Source of the DNA: Mycobacterium sp. 1423905.2
GTDB taxonomy: Bacteria > Actinomycetota > Actinomycetes > Mycobacteriales > Mycobacteriaceae
Assembly: GCF_001673155.1 (NCBI RefSeq)
Contig: NZ_LZLE01000329.1
Coordinates: 1-64,000, forward strand
Direction of reading: 5' to 3'
DNA length: 64,000 nucleotides
In this document: in pieces, positions 45,964 to 55,621 of the stretch
How positions within the stretch are numbered: position 1 is the first letter of the stretch
Layout: each line of letters begins with the position of its first letter
Made by a program: the position numbers and the translations under genes
The notes under the pieces: model-generated
What the model was told of the DNA's origin: nothing
What the model saw: the letters and a program-made list of their open reading frames with translations, nothing else
Databases searched by the model: none

Positions 45964-46062
45964 CTACTCAACTCCCGAACTTCTGGGCCCCGGACCCGCG
46001 CCGCGACGTCGGCACTGACACTAGTGCAACAACGCTGATTTGCCAGCGGCAAACCAGCGCGC

Positions 46063-48438
46063 TCAGACCAGCTCGTTCTGGGTGAGCCAGCGCATCACCG
46101 GCCACCCGACGAACACCGGCAGCCAGCAAGTCAGCACGCGGTAGAGCAACACCGAGGGCACGCCGACCGCCGCCGGCACTCCGAAGGCCGCCAGCCCACC
46201 GATCAGCGCCGCCTCGACGGCTCCCACGCCACCCGGGGTGGGGGCCGCGGAGGCCAGCGTTCCGCCCACCATGGTGACCACGGTGACCGTCACGAACGTC
46301 GTGCCACCGCCGAACGCCTCGACACTGGCCCACAGCGCCAGAGCCGCGCCGAGAGTTGTTCCTGCAGCGCCCAATACGATCAGCGCCAGCCGCCGCGGTT
46401 CGCGGGCTAACGCGGTGAGGTCGGTGGTGACCTCGTCGAGTTTCGGGCGCAACTCCGTGGCCAGCCAACGCCGCAAGTTGGGGACCAAGAGGAAGGTTCC
46501 GACGATGCCCAGCGTGGTGCCGGCGATCAGGTAGAGCACCGTGGAATTCGGCACGAAGTGGGACAAGTCGGCCGAGGTTCCGGCCACCGCACTGAACAGG
46601 ATCAGCAGCGTGACGTGGACGATCACCTGCACCGATTGCTGCAACGCCACGGCTGCGGTGGCGCGCAGCGCCGGCAGACCCGCCTTCTGCAGGAACCTTG
46701 TGCTCAGCGCCAGCCCGCCCACTCCGGCCGGGGTGGTGGTCGCGGCAAACGTGTTGGCGACTTGAACAATTGACAACCGCCAAAAGCTGACCAGCCCGTC
46801 GGCGCACGCCCACAACGCCGCCGCCGCACCGACATAGGTCAGCGCTGACACCGCCAGACCCAGCAGCGCCCACCACCAGTCCGCGGTCTTGAGTTGATTG
46901 ACGAACGTCGGCACCGTGCTGATGAACGGGTAGGCGACGTAGACCAACGCGCCGATCAGCACCAGTTGGATGAACTGGCTGCGGCTGAACCGGGTGACGT
47001 TGGCCGCCTTGATCTGATCGGCGCCGGTTTGGCGTTTCACCTCGGCCCGGGCAGCGGAGATGACGCCACCGGCATTGGCCACCGACCGTCGGATCCGTTT
47101 GGGCACAGCGGTTTTCGTCAACCGCCGACTTGCCGTCAGAACGGTGTCCTTGCCGAACACCTTGATCGCGGCGGCGACCGCAGACTCCGCGTCATACAGC
47201 GCCGAGGTGGTGACCAGAAGTTGGGCGATATCGGATTGCAGTTGGGCCTCAGTAGCGCCGTATTCGGCTTCGCCGAATCCACCGAAGAGCACAGTGCCGT
47301 CGCGCACGGTGATCTCGTTGCAGCGCAGATCACCGTGCGAGATCTGGTGATCGTTGAGGATCCGCAAGGATTCCCACGCGCGGGTCACCGGCGTCTGCTC
47401 GGCGCACTCGTCGAGCGGGTCGCCTTGAACCGGGTTGTGCGCGTACAGGGTCCAGCCGCGGTCGAGGGTGGCGACGGCGATGGCCGAGGTGTTGGCGACA
47501 CCTGCTTCGCCGACGGCAATGGCCATCAGGGCGCGATGCTCGACGGCCCGGCGCATGGAGGCCTGGATCGGCGCGGTTTCTGGGCCCCGCAGTCGCAGCT
47601 TCCACCACAGTTGGCGCAGCGCGCCACCGCTGCGTTGGTGTGGCCCGTACAACTCGACGGCCGCCCGAACGTCGGGGTCGGTCGATGTCGCGGAGATGAC
47701 CAGCGGCCCTGGGCCGCCCGGCCGCACCACGGTGAGCATGGAGACCAGAAAACCGCGCTTGGCCATCGCCCGCACCGCCGCCTCCAGCGGCACCTCGAGG
47801 GCGGGCGTCCCCACCACCAACACCACGAAGGCGCCGACGAACCAGCCGACCGCCAAGCCCACCAACGAGCGGGCCGGAACTATGGCGCTGACCACGAGGT
47901 GGATCGGAACGAACGCCAGCAGCAACCCCCACCACCAGCGGCGCCAGCGGGCGGGAAGCCACGGTCCGGACACGGTCAACACAGCGGCCAGCATCGCGAT
48001 CCAACGCGGGTCGTCGAGGAATTGCGCCGGCAGTGTGGTCAACTTCTCGTTCAGATCGAAATGCCACCGCGGCGCCGCGATGCGGTTGCTGCTGATCGAC
48101 AACGGCAGCGCGGCCAGGACCGCGGCGGCGCCGTACGCGCCGAGCAGCTTCCACTGCCGAGAGACGATCAACCCGATCAAAATCATGAACGGCAACGCCA
48201 GAATCGCCAGGCCATAGGCCAGATAGACGATGTCGGCTTGGCCGGGCGACAACACCCCGACGATCTCCGACACCGACTTCTCCAGTGCCACCCACTGCGG
48301 GCGGGTGATCACCGAACTGGTGATGACGGCGACCAGGAGCGCGGCGGCCAACGCCAGCCGGATCATGTCGTTGGTGCGCCGGGTCAGCGGTTGCAGCAAG
48401 CTACCGGCAACGGCGATTTCGCGCCCGTCAACTTGCAT
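46063..48438 (-). CDS. Large integral membrane protein: kinase-like region plus flippase-like domain (Rv0585c-like)
   Basis: 791 aa (Rv0585c: 795). An N-terminal block of about seven helices, a cytoplasmic region near residues 225-450 with [29 protein letters not shown], and a C-terminal block of about seven helices with [26 protein letters not shown] and [19 protein letters not shown], the UPF0104/LPG-synthetase flippase-like signature. The HGD-N-FG part looks like a degenerate kinase or aminoglycoside-phosphotransferase-like catalytic loop. Substrate unknown, perhaps a lipid or polyprenyl intermediate. Confidence 0.83.
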   Translation of the reverse strand: MQVDGREIAVAGSLLQPLTRRTNDMIRLALAAALLVAVITSSVITRPQWVALEKSVSEIVGVLSPGQADIVYLAYGLAILALPFMILIGLIVSRQWKLLGAYGAAAVLAALPLSISSNRIAAPRWHFDLNEKLTTLPAQFLDDPRWIAMLAAVLTVSGPWLPARWRRWWWGLLLAFVPIHLVVSAIVPARSLVGLAVGWFVGAFVVLVVGTPALEVPLEAAVRAMAKRGFLVSMLTVVRPGGPGPLVISATSTDPDVRAAVELYGPHQRSGGALRQLWWKLRLRGPETAPIQASMRRAVEHRALMAIAVGEAGVANTSAIAVATLDRGWTLYAHNPVQGDPLDECAEQTPVTRAWESLRILNDHQISHGDLRCNEITVRDGTVLFGGFGEAEYGATEAQLQSDIAQLLVTTSALYDAESAVAAAIKVFGKDTVLTASRRLTKTAVPKRIRRSVANAGGVISAARAEVKRQTGADQIKAANVTRFSRSQFIQLVLIGALVYVAYPFISTVPTFVNQLKTADWWWALLGLAVSALTYVGAAAALWACADGLVSFWRLSIVQVANTFAATTTPAGVGGLALSTRFLQKAGLPALRATAAVALQQSVQVIVHVTLLILFSAVAGTSADLSHFVPNSTVLYLIAGTTLGIVGTFLLVPNLRRWLATELRPKLDEVTTDLTALAREPRRLALIVLGAAGTTLGAALALWASVEAFGGGTTFVTVTVVTMVGGTLASAAPTPGGVGAVEAALIGGLAAFGVPAAVGVPSVLLYRVLTCWLPVFVGWPVMRWLTQNELV

Positions 48439-48549
48439 ATTGCAGAGATCCTCCGAGGTCCTTCGGATCTAATTCCGCGCCGCTGTGTCGACGGCTCACC
48501 GACAACTTACCCGCGTGTCGGCACCGAACCCGCTCATATCGGGCTCACG

Positions 48550-48555
48550 TATGGT
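48550..48555 (+). promoter_or_regulatory. -10 element of first tandem methyltransferase
   Basis: TATGGT (TAnnnT type) inside GCTCACGTATG, a string repeated before the second methyltransferase. 38 bp before the GTG at 48594. Confidence 0.4.
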
Positions 48556-48593
48556 CGGCACTTGGTGTGTCGGCGAGCAGGGAGGTCAGGAGC

Positions 48594-49535
48594 GTGGCGC
48601 GGACCGAAAACGACAGCTGGGAAATAACCGAGAGTGTGGGGGCGACGGCACTCGGGGTGGCGGCGGCCCGCGCCGCGGAAACCGAGAGCGACGACCCACT
48701 GATCCGCGACCCGTTCGCCCGGATCTTCCTGGATGCCGCCGGCGACGGAGTGTGGAACTGGTTCGCCGCACCGCAGCTGCCGCAGGAACTGCTCGAAGCG
48801 GAGCCAGACCTGCCGGTGCAGATGCAAGCGATGGTCGGCTACATGGCCTCGCGGACGGCCTTCTTCGACACCTTCTTCCTCGACGCCGCACGAGCCGGGG
48901 TCACCCAAGGGGTGATCCTGGCCGCCGGACTCGACTCGCGGGCGTGGCGGCTGCCCTGGCCGGACGGCACGACGGTGTTCGAGCTCGACCAGCCCAGAGT
49001 GCTGGACTTCAAGTCCTCGACGCTGGCCGAGCGGGGACACGAGCCAATTTGTCAACGAGTCGCTGTGCCGGTGGATTTGCGCCACGACTGGCCGGCCGCT
49101 CTGCGGCAGTCCGGGTTCGATCCGGCCCGGCCGAGCGCCTGGTCGGTCGAAGGGCTGCTGCCCTACCTGCCGGCGGCCGCCCACGAGTTGCTGTTCGAAC
49201 GCATCCAAGGGCTCAGCGCACCGGGCAGCAGAATCGCCGTCGAAGCCCCCGGATCCGATTGGATGGATCCCGACGTACGCGCCCAGCAGCGCGAGCGGAT
49301 GGAACGGATGCGTGCCTTGATGGCCAAGGCAGAACCGGAGCGCGAGGTGCCGCGCACCGAGGAACTGTGGTACTTCGAAGAACGCGAAGACGTGGGTGAT
49401 TGGTTGCGCCGCCACGACTGGGAGGTGACGACGACGCCCTCGGCAACGCTGATGGCGACTTACGGCCGCGGTGTCCCCGACGGGGTCGAAGACACCTCGC
49501 CGCGTTCGCAGTTCGTCGCCGCGGTGCGGGCCTAG
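48594..49535 (+). CDS. TIGR00027-family SAM-dependent methyltransferase, tandem copy 1
   Basis: 313 aa. Begins [23 protein letters not shown], characteristic of the large mycobacterial family of putative methyltransferases (PPM/LCMT-like, e.g. Rv0725c, Rv0731c). SAM loop in [19 protein letters not shown], then [12 protein letters not shown] and [13 protein letters not shown] start with GGAGGTCAGGAG upstream, aligned with copy 2. Substrate unknown, as for the whole family. Confidence 0.85.
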   Translation: MARTENDSWEITESVGATALGVAAARAAETESDDPLIRDPFARIFLDAAGDGVWNWFAAPQLPQELLEAEPDLPVQMQAMVGYMASRTAFFDTFFLDAARAGVTQGVILAAGLDSRAWRLPWPDGTTVFELDQPRVLDFKSSTLAERGHEPICQRVAVPVDLRHDWPAALRQSGFDPARPSAWSVEGLLPYLPAAAHELLFERIQGLSAPGSRIAVEAPGSDWMDPDVRAQQRERMERMRALMAKAEPEREVPRTEELWYFEEREDVGDWLRRHDWEVTTTPSATLMATYGRGVPDGVEDTSPRSQFVAAVRA

Positions 49536-49587
49536 CGCGCGATAACCGAGGGCCCGCGACTGCCAGGCTCTTCACAAGCAGCTCACG

Positions 49588-49593
49588 TATGTT
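49588..49593 (+). promoter_or_regulatory. -10 element of second tandem methyltransferase
   Basis: TATGTT inside the repeated GCTCACGTATG (49581-49591), 30 bp before the ATG at 49624. Confidence 0.4.
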
Positions 49594-49623
49594 CGGTGCG
49601 GACGATCGACGGGAGGACGTGAC

Positions 49624-50571
49624 ATGGTGCGGACCGACAACGACAGCTGGGAGATCACCGAGAGTGTGGGGGCAACCGCGCTGGGAGTTGCCTCGGCGCG
49701 CGCGGCAGAAACCCGCAGTGATCACCCACTGATCAGCGATCCGTTCGCCCAGGTGTTCCTCGACGCGGTGGGTGACGGGGTGTGGAACTGGCATTCCGCG
49801 CCGCAGTTGCCGCCCGAAGTGATCGAAGCCGAGCCGACGCTGCCCTTGCAGATGCAGGCAATGGTCAGCTACATGGCGTCGCGGACCAAATTCTTCGACC
49901 ACTTCTTCCTCGAAGCCACCCGCAGCGGCATCAAGCAGGCGGTGATCCTGGCGGCCGGTCTGGACGCGCGCTCCTGGCGGCTGCCCTGGCCGGACGGCGT
50001 CACGGTCTACGAGCTCGACCAAACCCGAGTCCTGGACTTCAAGGCCGAGACGTTGGGCTCGCACGGCTTCCAGCCGGCCAGCCGGCGCGTGCCGGTCGCG
50101 GTGGATTTGCGCCAGGACTGGCCAACTGCGTTGCGGCAGGCCGGGTTTGACCCGTCGGCGCCCAGCGTCTGGTCGGCCGAGGGGCTGATGCCCTATCTGC
50201 CTGCGGCGGCTCAGGATTTGTTGTTCGAGCGTGTTCAGGAACTCACCGCCGACGGCAGCCGGGTCGCCGTCGAGGCGCTGGGCCCGAAGTTCCACGACGC
50301 GCAGGCCCGCGCGAAGCGGCGGGCGCGGATGGACCGCGTCCGCGAGATCATGGCCCGGGTGGACCCGCAGCGGGAGGTGCCACGCATCGACGAGCTGTGG
50401 TATTTCGAGGACCGCGAAGACGTCGGCGACTGGTTCCGACGGCATGGCTGGGACGTGACGGTGACCCCGACCGACGAGTTGATGGCCGGCTACGGTCGAG
50501 CGGCCGCCAAGGAGGTCGAAGACCAACTGCCGGGCAATCTGTTTGTGTCCGCGCAGCGGGCGAGGGCCTAG
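49624..50571 (+). CDS. TIGR00027-family SAM-dependent methyltransferase, tandem copy 2
   Basis: 315 aa, paralogue of the preceding gene with the same [23 protein letters not shown] start and [19 protein letters not shown] loop. Gene and promoter were duplicated together. GGGAGG lies before the ATG. The stop is 11 bp from the convergent recD stop. Confidence 0.85.
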   Translation: MVRTDNDSWEITESVGATALGVASARAAETRSDHPLISDPFAQVFLDAVGDGVWNWHSAPQLPPEVIEAEPTLPLQMQAMVSYMASRTKFFDHFFLEATRSGIKQAVILAAGLDARSWRLPWPDGVTVYELDQTRVLDFKAETLGSHGFQPASRRVPVAVDLRQDWPTALRQAGFDPSAPSVWSAEGLMPYLPAAAQDLLFERVQELTADGSRVAVEALGPKFHDAQARAKRRARMDRVREIMARVDPQREVPRIDELWYFEDREDVGDWFRRHGWDVTVTPTDELMAGYGRAAAKEVEDQLPGNLFVSAQRARA

Positions 50572-50582
50572 CGCCGACGGCG

Positions 50583-52319
50583 CTACGGCTGCAGTCGCCG
50601 TCGCAGCCCGGTGGCCCGAATTGCCCGGTGCGCCATCGCCGCTCGCACATCGACCTCCGGCCCGACGACTCGGACCTTTCGCTTTGCCCGGGTCACCGCC
50701 GTGTAGAACAGCTCGCGAGTCAGCAAGCGCGACTCCGCCGACGGCAGTAACACCGTCACGTCGTCGGCCTGACTGCCCTGACTCTTGTGGATGGTCATGG
50801 CGTGCACGGTCTCCACGTCGGACAGTCGGCTCGTCGCGAACGAGTGTTGTTCGTCCGCGCCGGCGATGACGGCCCGCAGGCCGCCGTCAGCCACGACGGT
50901 GACCCCGGTGTCGCCGTTGTACACACCGAGTCCATAGTCGTTGGCGGTAACCAGGATCGGGCGCCCGGCATACCACGACGACCAGATCGGCTCACCCGTC
51001 GTCTCGCTCAGCCAGCGCTCCGCCTGGCGGTTCCAGTGCTGTATCCCGTATGGTCCACGGCGGTGCGCACACAGCAGGCGGTGCTCGTCGAGCGTCGCCA
51101 GCGCCGCCGACGCGTCTCCGAGTACGGCCGCCTGCCGAAGGCGAAGGGCGTGTGGCACAAGCACGTTGCGTAACTGATCGGTCGGGTCGTCGGTTTCGAT
51201 CCACTCGATATGGTCGTCAGCGGTGCGCAGCACGTCGATGACCCGGTCGGCATCGCCACCGCGGATCGACGAGGCCAACTCGCCGATCGACGCGCCGAAC
51301 CGGTGCGAGGTCCGCAGCGCGGCGATGCGGGTATCCCCGCGCGCCCCGAGGCCGTCGACCAGGTCGGCCAACACCGCGCCGGCCTCCACCGAGGTCAATT
51401 GGTCGGGATCACCGACCAGCAGCAGTCGGGTCTGCGGGCGCACCGCCTCGAGCAGTCGGGCCATCATCGTCAGGGACACCATCGACGTCTCGTCGACCAC
51501 GATCACGTCGTGCGGCAACCGGTTGCCGCGATGATGACGAAACCGCGACGACGTGTCCGGCCGGCTGCCCAACAACCGGTGCAAAGTGGTGGCGCGCAGC
51601 CCCGAAACACGTTGCCGGTCAACCACATCGAGGTTCTCTATCTCCAATTGCACCGCCTCGTGCAACCTCGCGGCCGCCTTGCCGGTCGGTGCCGCCAACG
51701 CGATGCGTATCGGGGGTTTGCCGGCGCGCTGCGCCTCGTGGGCGAACAGCGCCAGCAGTCGGGCCACCGTGGTGGTCTTGCCGGTTCCGGGCCCGCCGGT
51801 GAGCACCGTCAGTCCCTGCGCCAACGCGATTTTCGCGGCCGCGCGTTGCTCCTCGTAAGGGTGTGGGAACAACCGGTCGACAAGGGCAGGGTCGCCGATA
51901 GAACGAGAGGGAAGCAGGGCGACGAGGTCGTCTGCGACTTGCTGCTCCTCCCGCCAATACCGGTCCAGGTACAGCAGACTGTCGGCGTACAGCCGCAGCA
52001 CCGGCGGCGACCCCGCCAGCGGACTGGCCCGCACCGCCGCCAACCAGTCTTCCGGTGCCGGCCACGGCAACCCCTCGACGCCCACCTGCTGGTCGACCGA
52101 CCGCAGATCGATACAGACCGAGCCGGCCCGCAGCGCCCGCACCACCAACGCGACCGCGAGCAGCACCGCCGGCTCGGACTCGGCGGCCATGGCGCCGAGC
52201 CGTTGTGCGACATGCACCTCCGCCGACTCGAGCACACCGGCTTCGGCGAAGGTCCGCAAGATTCCGGTCGCGCTATGGGCTTGCCGCCAGTCGGCGGGGT
52301 CGATGACTTCGATGCTCAC
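50583..52319 (-). CDS. recD: RecBCD helicase subunit RecD
   Basis: 578 aa (M. tuberculosis RecD: 575). SF1B helicase: Walker A in LTGGPGTGKTTTVARL, APTGKAAARL, Walker B VIVVDETSMVS, VGDPDQL, and motif VI ELFYTAVTRAK. It is the 5'-3' motor of RecBCD. GTG at 52319 overlaps the recB stop by 4 bp; the longer frame is recB shadow. Last gene of the operon. Confidence 0.93.
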   Translation of the reverse strand: MSIEVIDPADWRQAHSATGILRTFAEAGVLESAEVHVAQRLGAMAAESEPAVLLAVALVVRALRAGSVCIDLRSVDQQVGVEGLPWPAPEDWLAAVRASPLAGSPPVLRLYADSLLYLDRYWREEQQVADDLVALLPSRSIGDPALVDRLFPHPYEEQRAAAKIALAQGLTVLTGGPGTGKTTTVARLLALFAHEAQRAGKPPIRIALAAPTGKAAARLHEAVQLEIENLDVVDRQRVSGLRATTLHRLLGSRPDTSSRFRHHRGNRLPHDVIVVDETSMVSLTMMARLLEAVRPQTRLLLVGDPDQLTSVEAGAVLADLVDGLGARGDTRIAALRTSHRFGASIGELASSIRGGDADRVIDVLRTADDHIEWIETDDPTDQLRNVLVPHALRLRQAAVLGDASAALATLDEHRLLCAHRRGPYGIQHWNRQAERWLSETTGEPIWSSWYAGRPILVTANDYGLGVYNGDTGVTVVADGGLRAVIAGADEQHSFATSRLSDVETVHAMTIHKSQGSQADDVTVLLPSAESRLLTRELFYTAVTRAKRKVRVVGPEVDVRAAMAHRAIRATGLRRRLQP

Positions 52320-55300
52320 GCCGCCGCCCGGCCCGCATCGAGAAGATCGGACACCGCGGTGACCAGGGCAGTCGGCGGCGCCCAGCTGAACACCCCGCAC
52401 GGATGGCCGTCGACGATCGGAGTCTGCGGTCCGCACATGCCGCGCAGGAACAAGTACAGGACACCACCGAGGTGGCGCGCCGGATCGTAGTCCGGCTGCC
52501 GCCAACGCAGAAATCGGTGCAGCACAACGCTGTATAGTAGCGCCTGCAACGGGTAATCCGAGTGCAGCATCGCCTCGGCCAGGCGCGGCCGGGTGTAGTC
52601 GGCGGCGGTCAATGGACGGTCGCGGTCACCCAGCCAGTTGGTCTTGTAGTCGACCACCAGGTAGCGCTGCCCATCGGCGGTGCGCAACACCGCGTCGACC
52701 GAACCGGTGAGATAGCCGCGCAGCGACTGGCCTCCCAGGGTGTCGCCGGTCAACCGGTCGGCATAGGCCGCCAGCGGATCACCGGGCGGCAGATGCGACC
52801 GCAGCAGCACCCCGACGTCGGCCAGTCGAATGTCGGGGGCGTCACCGCGCACATCCCCACCCGCCAAGGGAAACTCGAAGTCCAGCTCCCGCAACCGGTC
52901 TCGCAGCCCGATCTGGCGCAGCGTCAGGCCCTCGGCCAACGGACCCAGCGGGGTGTCGTGCAGCGGCAGCATCGCGGCGGCCAGGTCGGTGGTCGGCACG
53001 TCCACCGGCCACCACACTGAGTGCCGCCGGATCTGCGTCTCCAGCTCGGCGGCGAGATCGGCAGCGAACGGGTCGGTCGTCTCCAGCACCGCGTGCACCA
53101 GCGACCCGAACTTGGCGCCCGACGGCAGCTCGGCCATCGGAGAGGGCACCCCCGATCCGGACGCCGCCTCGGTCAATGCAATGTCAGCGACTTCGTCGTC
53201 GAGTTCGGTGATCTCCGGTTCACTGGTGACACCGGTGGTCTCCGCGACCCGGATCAGGCCGGAGTAGGACGTGCGTCGCCAGTCGGTGTCGATACTGCGG
53301 TGAAAATGCCGAGTCCCCAAATCCTTTGGCGCTTCGGGGTGGAGCGCTGGGGCAGCCGCCTCGATCAGCGACTCTTCCACGACCGGTCCGCCGGCGGCTT
53401 GCCATTCCTGGAATCGAGCCCAAGCATCGTCATCGGTGATTTTGGCGGGTACGCAGCGGTCGGGTACGACCGAGTCGCCGGGCCGGCGACCTCGCAACAG
53501 CCGCGAAAGACCGCCGTTGGGTTCGTAATAGGCCGGTGACCACCAGGCCACCACCTGCGCTTGGGCGCGGGTCATCGCCACATACGTCAAGCGGCTGTCG
53601 TCGTTGGCGGCTTCTTGCGCACCCAGTCTCTCGACGGCGGCGAAGTCGGGGCTGTCCTTGCCGCCGATGTGCAGGCAGCGTTTCCCTTGATCGTGAAACA
53701 ACACCAGATCACGTTCCTGGACCGTGCGGTGAAACGCGAACGGCAGGTACACCACCGGGTATTGCAGCCCTTTGCTCACCCACACCGTCATGATCTGAAC
53801 GGCCGCGGCGTCACTGTCCATCCGCCGGTTACGTTCGGTGGCGCCACCGCGTTCGGTGCGCTGGGTGCGCAGCCAGTCCCGCAGGGCCGGCAAGGTGTAC
53901 CGCTCCCGATGCGCGGTCTCCTGCAGCAGCTGCGTCACGTGGGCCAGGTCGGTCATGTGTCGTTCGCCGTCCTGCCAGGACAGCACGCGGTCGCTCATAC
54001 CGCTCAACTGGGCAGCCTCGAAGATGGCCGCCACCCCCCGCTCACGGGCATAGCCCGCCCATTCCCGCAATGTCTCGGCGATGCGGTCGGTCAACGCATC
54101 ACCGCCGGCGGCAAGGTCTTTGGCAGTCTTGCCGAAGAACATCGTCGCCGCGGCGGCGCGTACCACCCCGGGGCGGTGCGGCTGGTCGAAGGCTTCCAGC
54201 AGGGACAGCCAGTCGTCGGCGGCCTCTGATCCGAACACATCGGAGTCGCCGGTATACACGGCGTGAATGCCTGCGTCGGTCAATGCCCGGTGGCAGGCGC
54301 GGGCGTCCTTGTGCTTTTCCACGATGATCGCAATGTCGCGGGCTTGCAGCGGTTTACCGTCGAAGGTGGCGCCGCTGGCCAGGAGGTGACCGATGTCGGC
54401 GGCGAGGTCCGCCCCGATGTGCTCCCGCAGATCATCGATCGCCAGGTTCTGTGTCGCCTTGCGCCCGAACGTGGCTCGGCGCACCACCCGCAGCCGGAAT
54501 GGGTCGTTGTGCGGCGCGCCTGACAGGCGGTGCCCGCGATGGTAGGCGTTGACATCGCGGACCACGATCGCCGGATCGCCGAGCTGTGCACCCCGCAACA
54601 CCGCCTGAAGGCGGTCGACCAGAGCGCTGTCGGTGCGCCAGTTGGTGGCCAATGTCCGCTTGTCACCGGCCGTCTCGGCGGCACGCAGGTAGGTGACGAT
54701 GTCCCCACCGCGGAACGCATAGATAGCCTGCTTCGGGTCACCGATGAGCACCACCGTGGATCGGCCGCTGAACGCGCGGTCGATCACCTGCCATTGCACA
54801 GGATCGGTGTCTTGGAACTCGTCGACCATCACGATGGGCCAGCGCCGATGCATCCGCGTCCGGGCCGGCGAGTCCTCGCTGTCCAACGCGTCGGCCAACC
54901 GGATGAGCAGGTCGTCGTAGCCCAGAATGCCCCGGCGCCGTTTGCGCGTCTCGAGTTCGGCGACAACGTTTTCGGCGAATCCGATGCAGACCGCCGCGCG
55001 GGATCCGGGTTCCGGGTCGGATGGGCGCAGTTGCGTCGACGGGTTGGCCACCACCGTGCGCGCGATCCGTGCCGCGTCGCGGTAACTGAGCACCGGGTCC
55101 TCACGGTCCCGGCCGAAATGCGAAAGGTAGAGGTCGTCGACGATTTCGGTGACCAGCTCGTCGAGATCCTCGATCAGCGTGACACCGGAGTCGGTGTCAC
55201 CGGCCACACCCAGTGATTTCAGCACCAGCTGGCAGAACTGATGTGTGGTCGCGATGGTCGCGGCGTCGAAACCGGCCAGCGCGTCGCGCAACCGTTGCCG

Positions 55301-55621
55301 GCGTGTGTCCCGCTCGGCAGTCGTGCCGTCGATCAGGTGCGCGACCAGTTGGTTGTCACCGACGGCCGACGGGTCGTCGAAAGCGCGCACCGCTTCGACC
55401 ATTTGGCTGCGAACCCGCTCCCGAAGCTCTTGACTGGCGGCCCGGCCGAAGGTGATGAGCAGCATTTCGTCGAGCCTGGCCCGGCCCTCGGCGAGGTATC
55501 GGGTGACCAACCCGGCCAATGCGAACGTCTTGCCGGTGCCGGCACTAGCCTCCAGCACCGTGGTGGTGCGTTCGGCGGGCAGTGGACCCAGCAAATCGAA
55601 TACCTGCTCGACTGGTCGCAT
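52316..55621 (-). CDS. recB: RecBCD helicase/nuclease subunit RecB
   Basis: 1101 aa (M. tuberculosis: 1094). UvrD-type helicase: EASAGTGKTFALAGL, VDEFQDTDPVQW, GDPKQAIYAFRGGD, VWVSKGLQYPVVYLP. The nuclease domain at the C-terminus keeps VVDYKTNWLG. The ATG at 55621 shares a base with the recC stop; the open frame upstream lies within recC and is rejected. In mycobacteria RecBCD acts mainly in single-strand annealing, while AdnAB resects breaks for recombination. Confidence 0.94.
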   Translation of the reverse strand: MRPVEQVFDLLGPLPAERTTTVLEASAGTGKTFALAGLVTRYLAEGRARLDEMLLITFGRAASQELRERVRSQMVEAVRAFDDPSAVGDNQLVAHLIDGTTAERDTRRQRLRDALAGFDAATIATTHQFCQLVLKSLGVAGDTDSGVTLIEDLDELVTEIVDDLYLSHFGRDREDPVLSYRDAARIARTVVANPSTQLRPSDPEPGSRAAVCIGFAENVVAELETRKRRRGILGYDDLLIRLADALDSEDSPARTRMHRRWPIVMVDEFQDTDPVQWQVIDRAFSGRSTVVLIGDPKQAIYAFRGGDIVTYLRAAETAGDKRTLATNWRTDSALVDRLQAVLRGAQLGDPAIVVRDVNAYHRGHRLSGAPHNDPFRLRVVRRATFGRKATQNLAIDDLREHIGADLAADIGHLLASGATFDGKPLQARDIAIIVEKHKDARACHRALTDAGIHAVYTGDSDVFGSEAADDWLSLLEAFDQPHRPGVVRAAAATMFFGKTAKDLAAGGDALTDRIAETLREWAGYARERGVAAIFEAAQLSGMSDRVLSWQDGERHMTDLAHVTQLLQETAHRERYTLPALRDWLRTQRTERGGATERNRRMDSDAAAVQIMTVWVSKGLQYPVVYLPFAFHRTVQERDLVLFHDQGKRCLHIGGKDSPDFAAVERLGAQEAANDDSRLTYVAMTRAQAQVVAWWSPAYYEPNGGLSRLLRGRRPGDSVVPDRCVPAKITDDDAWARFQEWQAAGGPVVEESLIEAAAPALHPEAPKDLGTRHFHRSIDTDWRRTSYSGLIRVAETTGVTSEPEITELDDEVADIALTEAASGSGVPSPMAELPSGAKFGSLVHAVLETTDPFAADLAAELETQIRRHSVWWPVDVPTTDLAAAMLPLHDTPLGPLAEGLTLRQIGLRDRLRELDFEFPLAGGDVRGDAPDIRLADVGVLLRSHLPPGDPLAAYADRLTGDTLGGQSLRGYLTGSVDAVLRTADGQRYLVVDYKTNWLGDRDRPLTAADYTRPRLAEAMLHSDYPLQALLYSVVLHRFLRWRQPDYDPARHLGGVLYLFLRGMCGPQTPIVDGHPCGVFSWAPPTALVTAVSDLLDAGRAAA

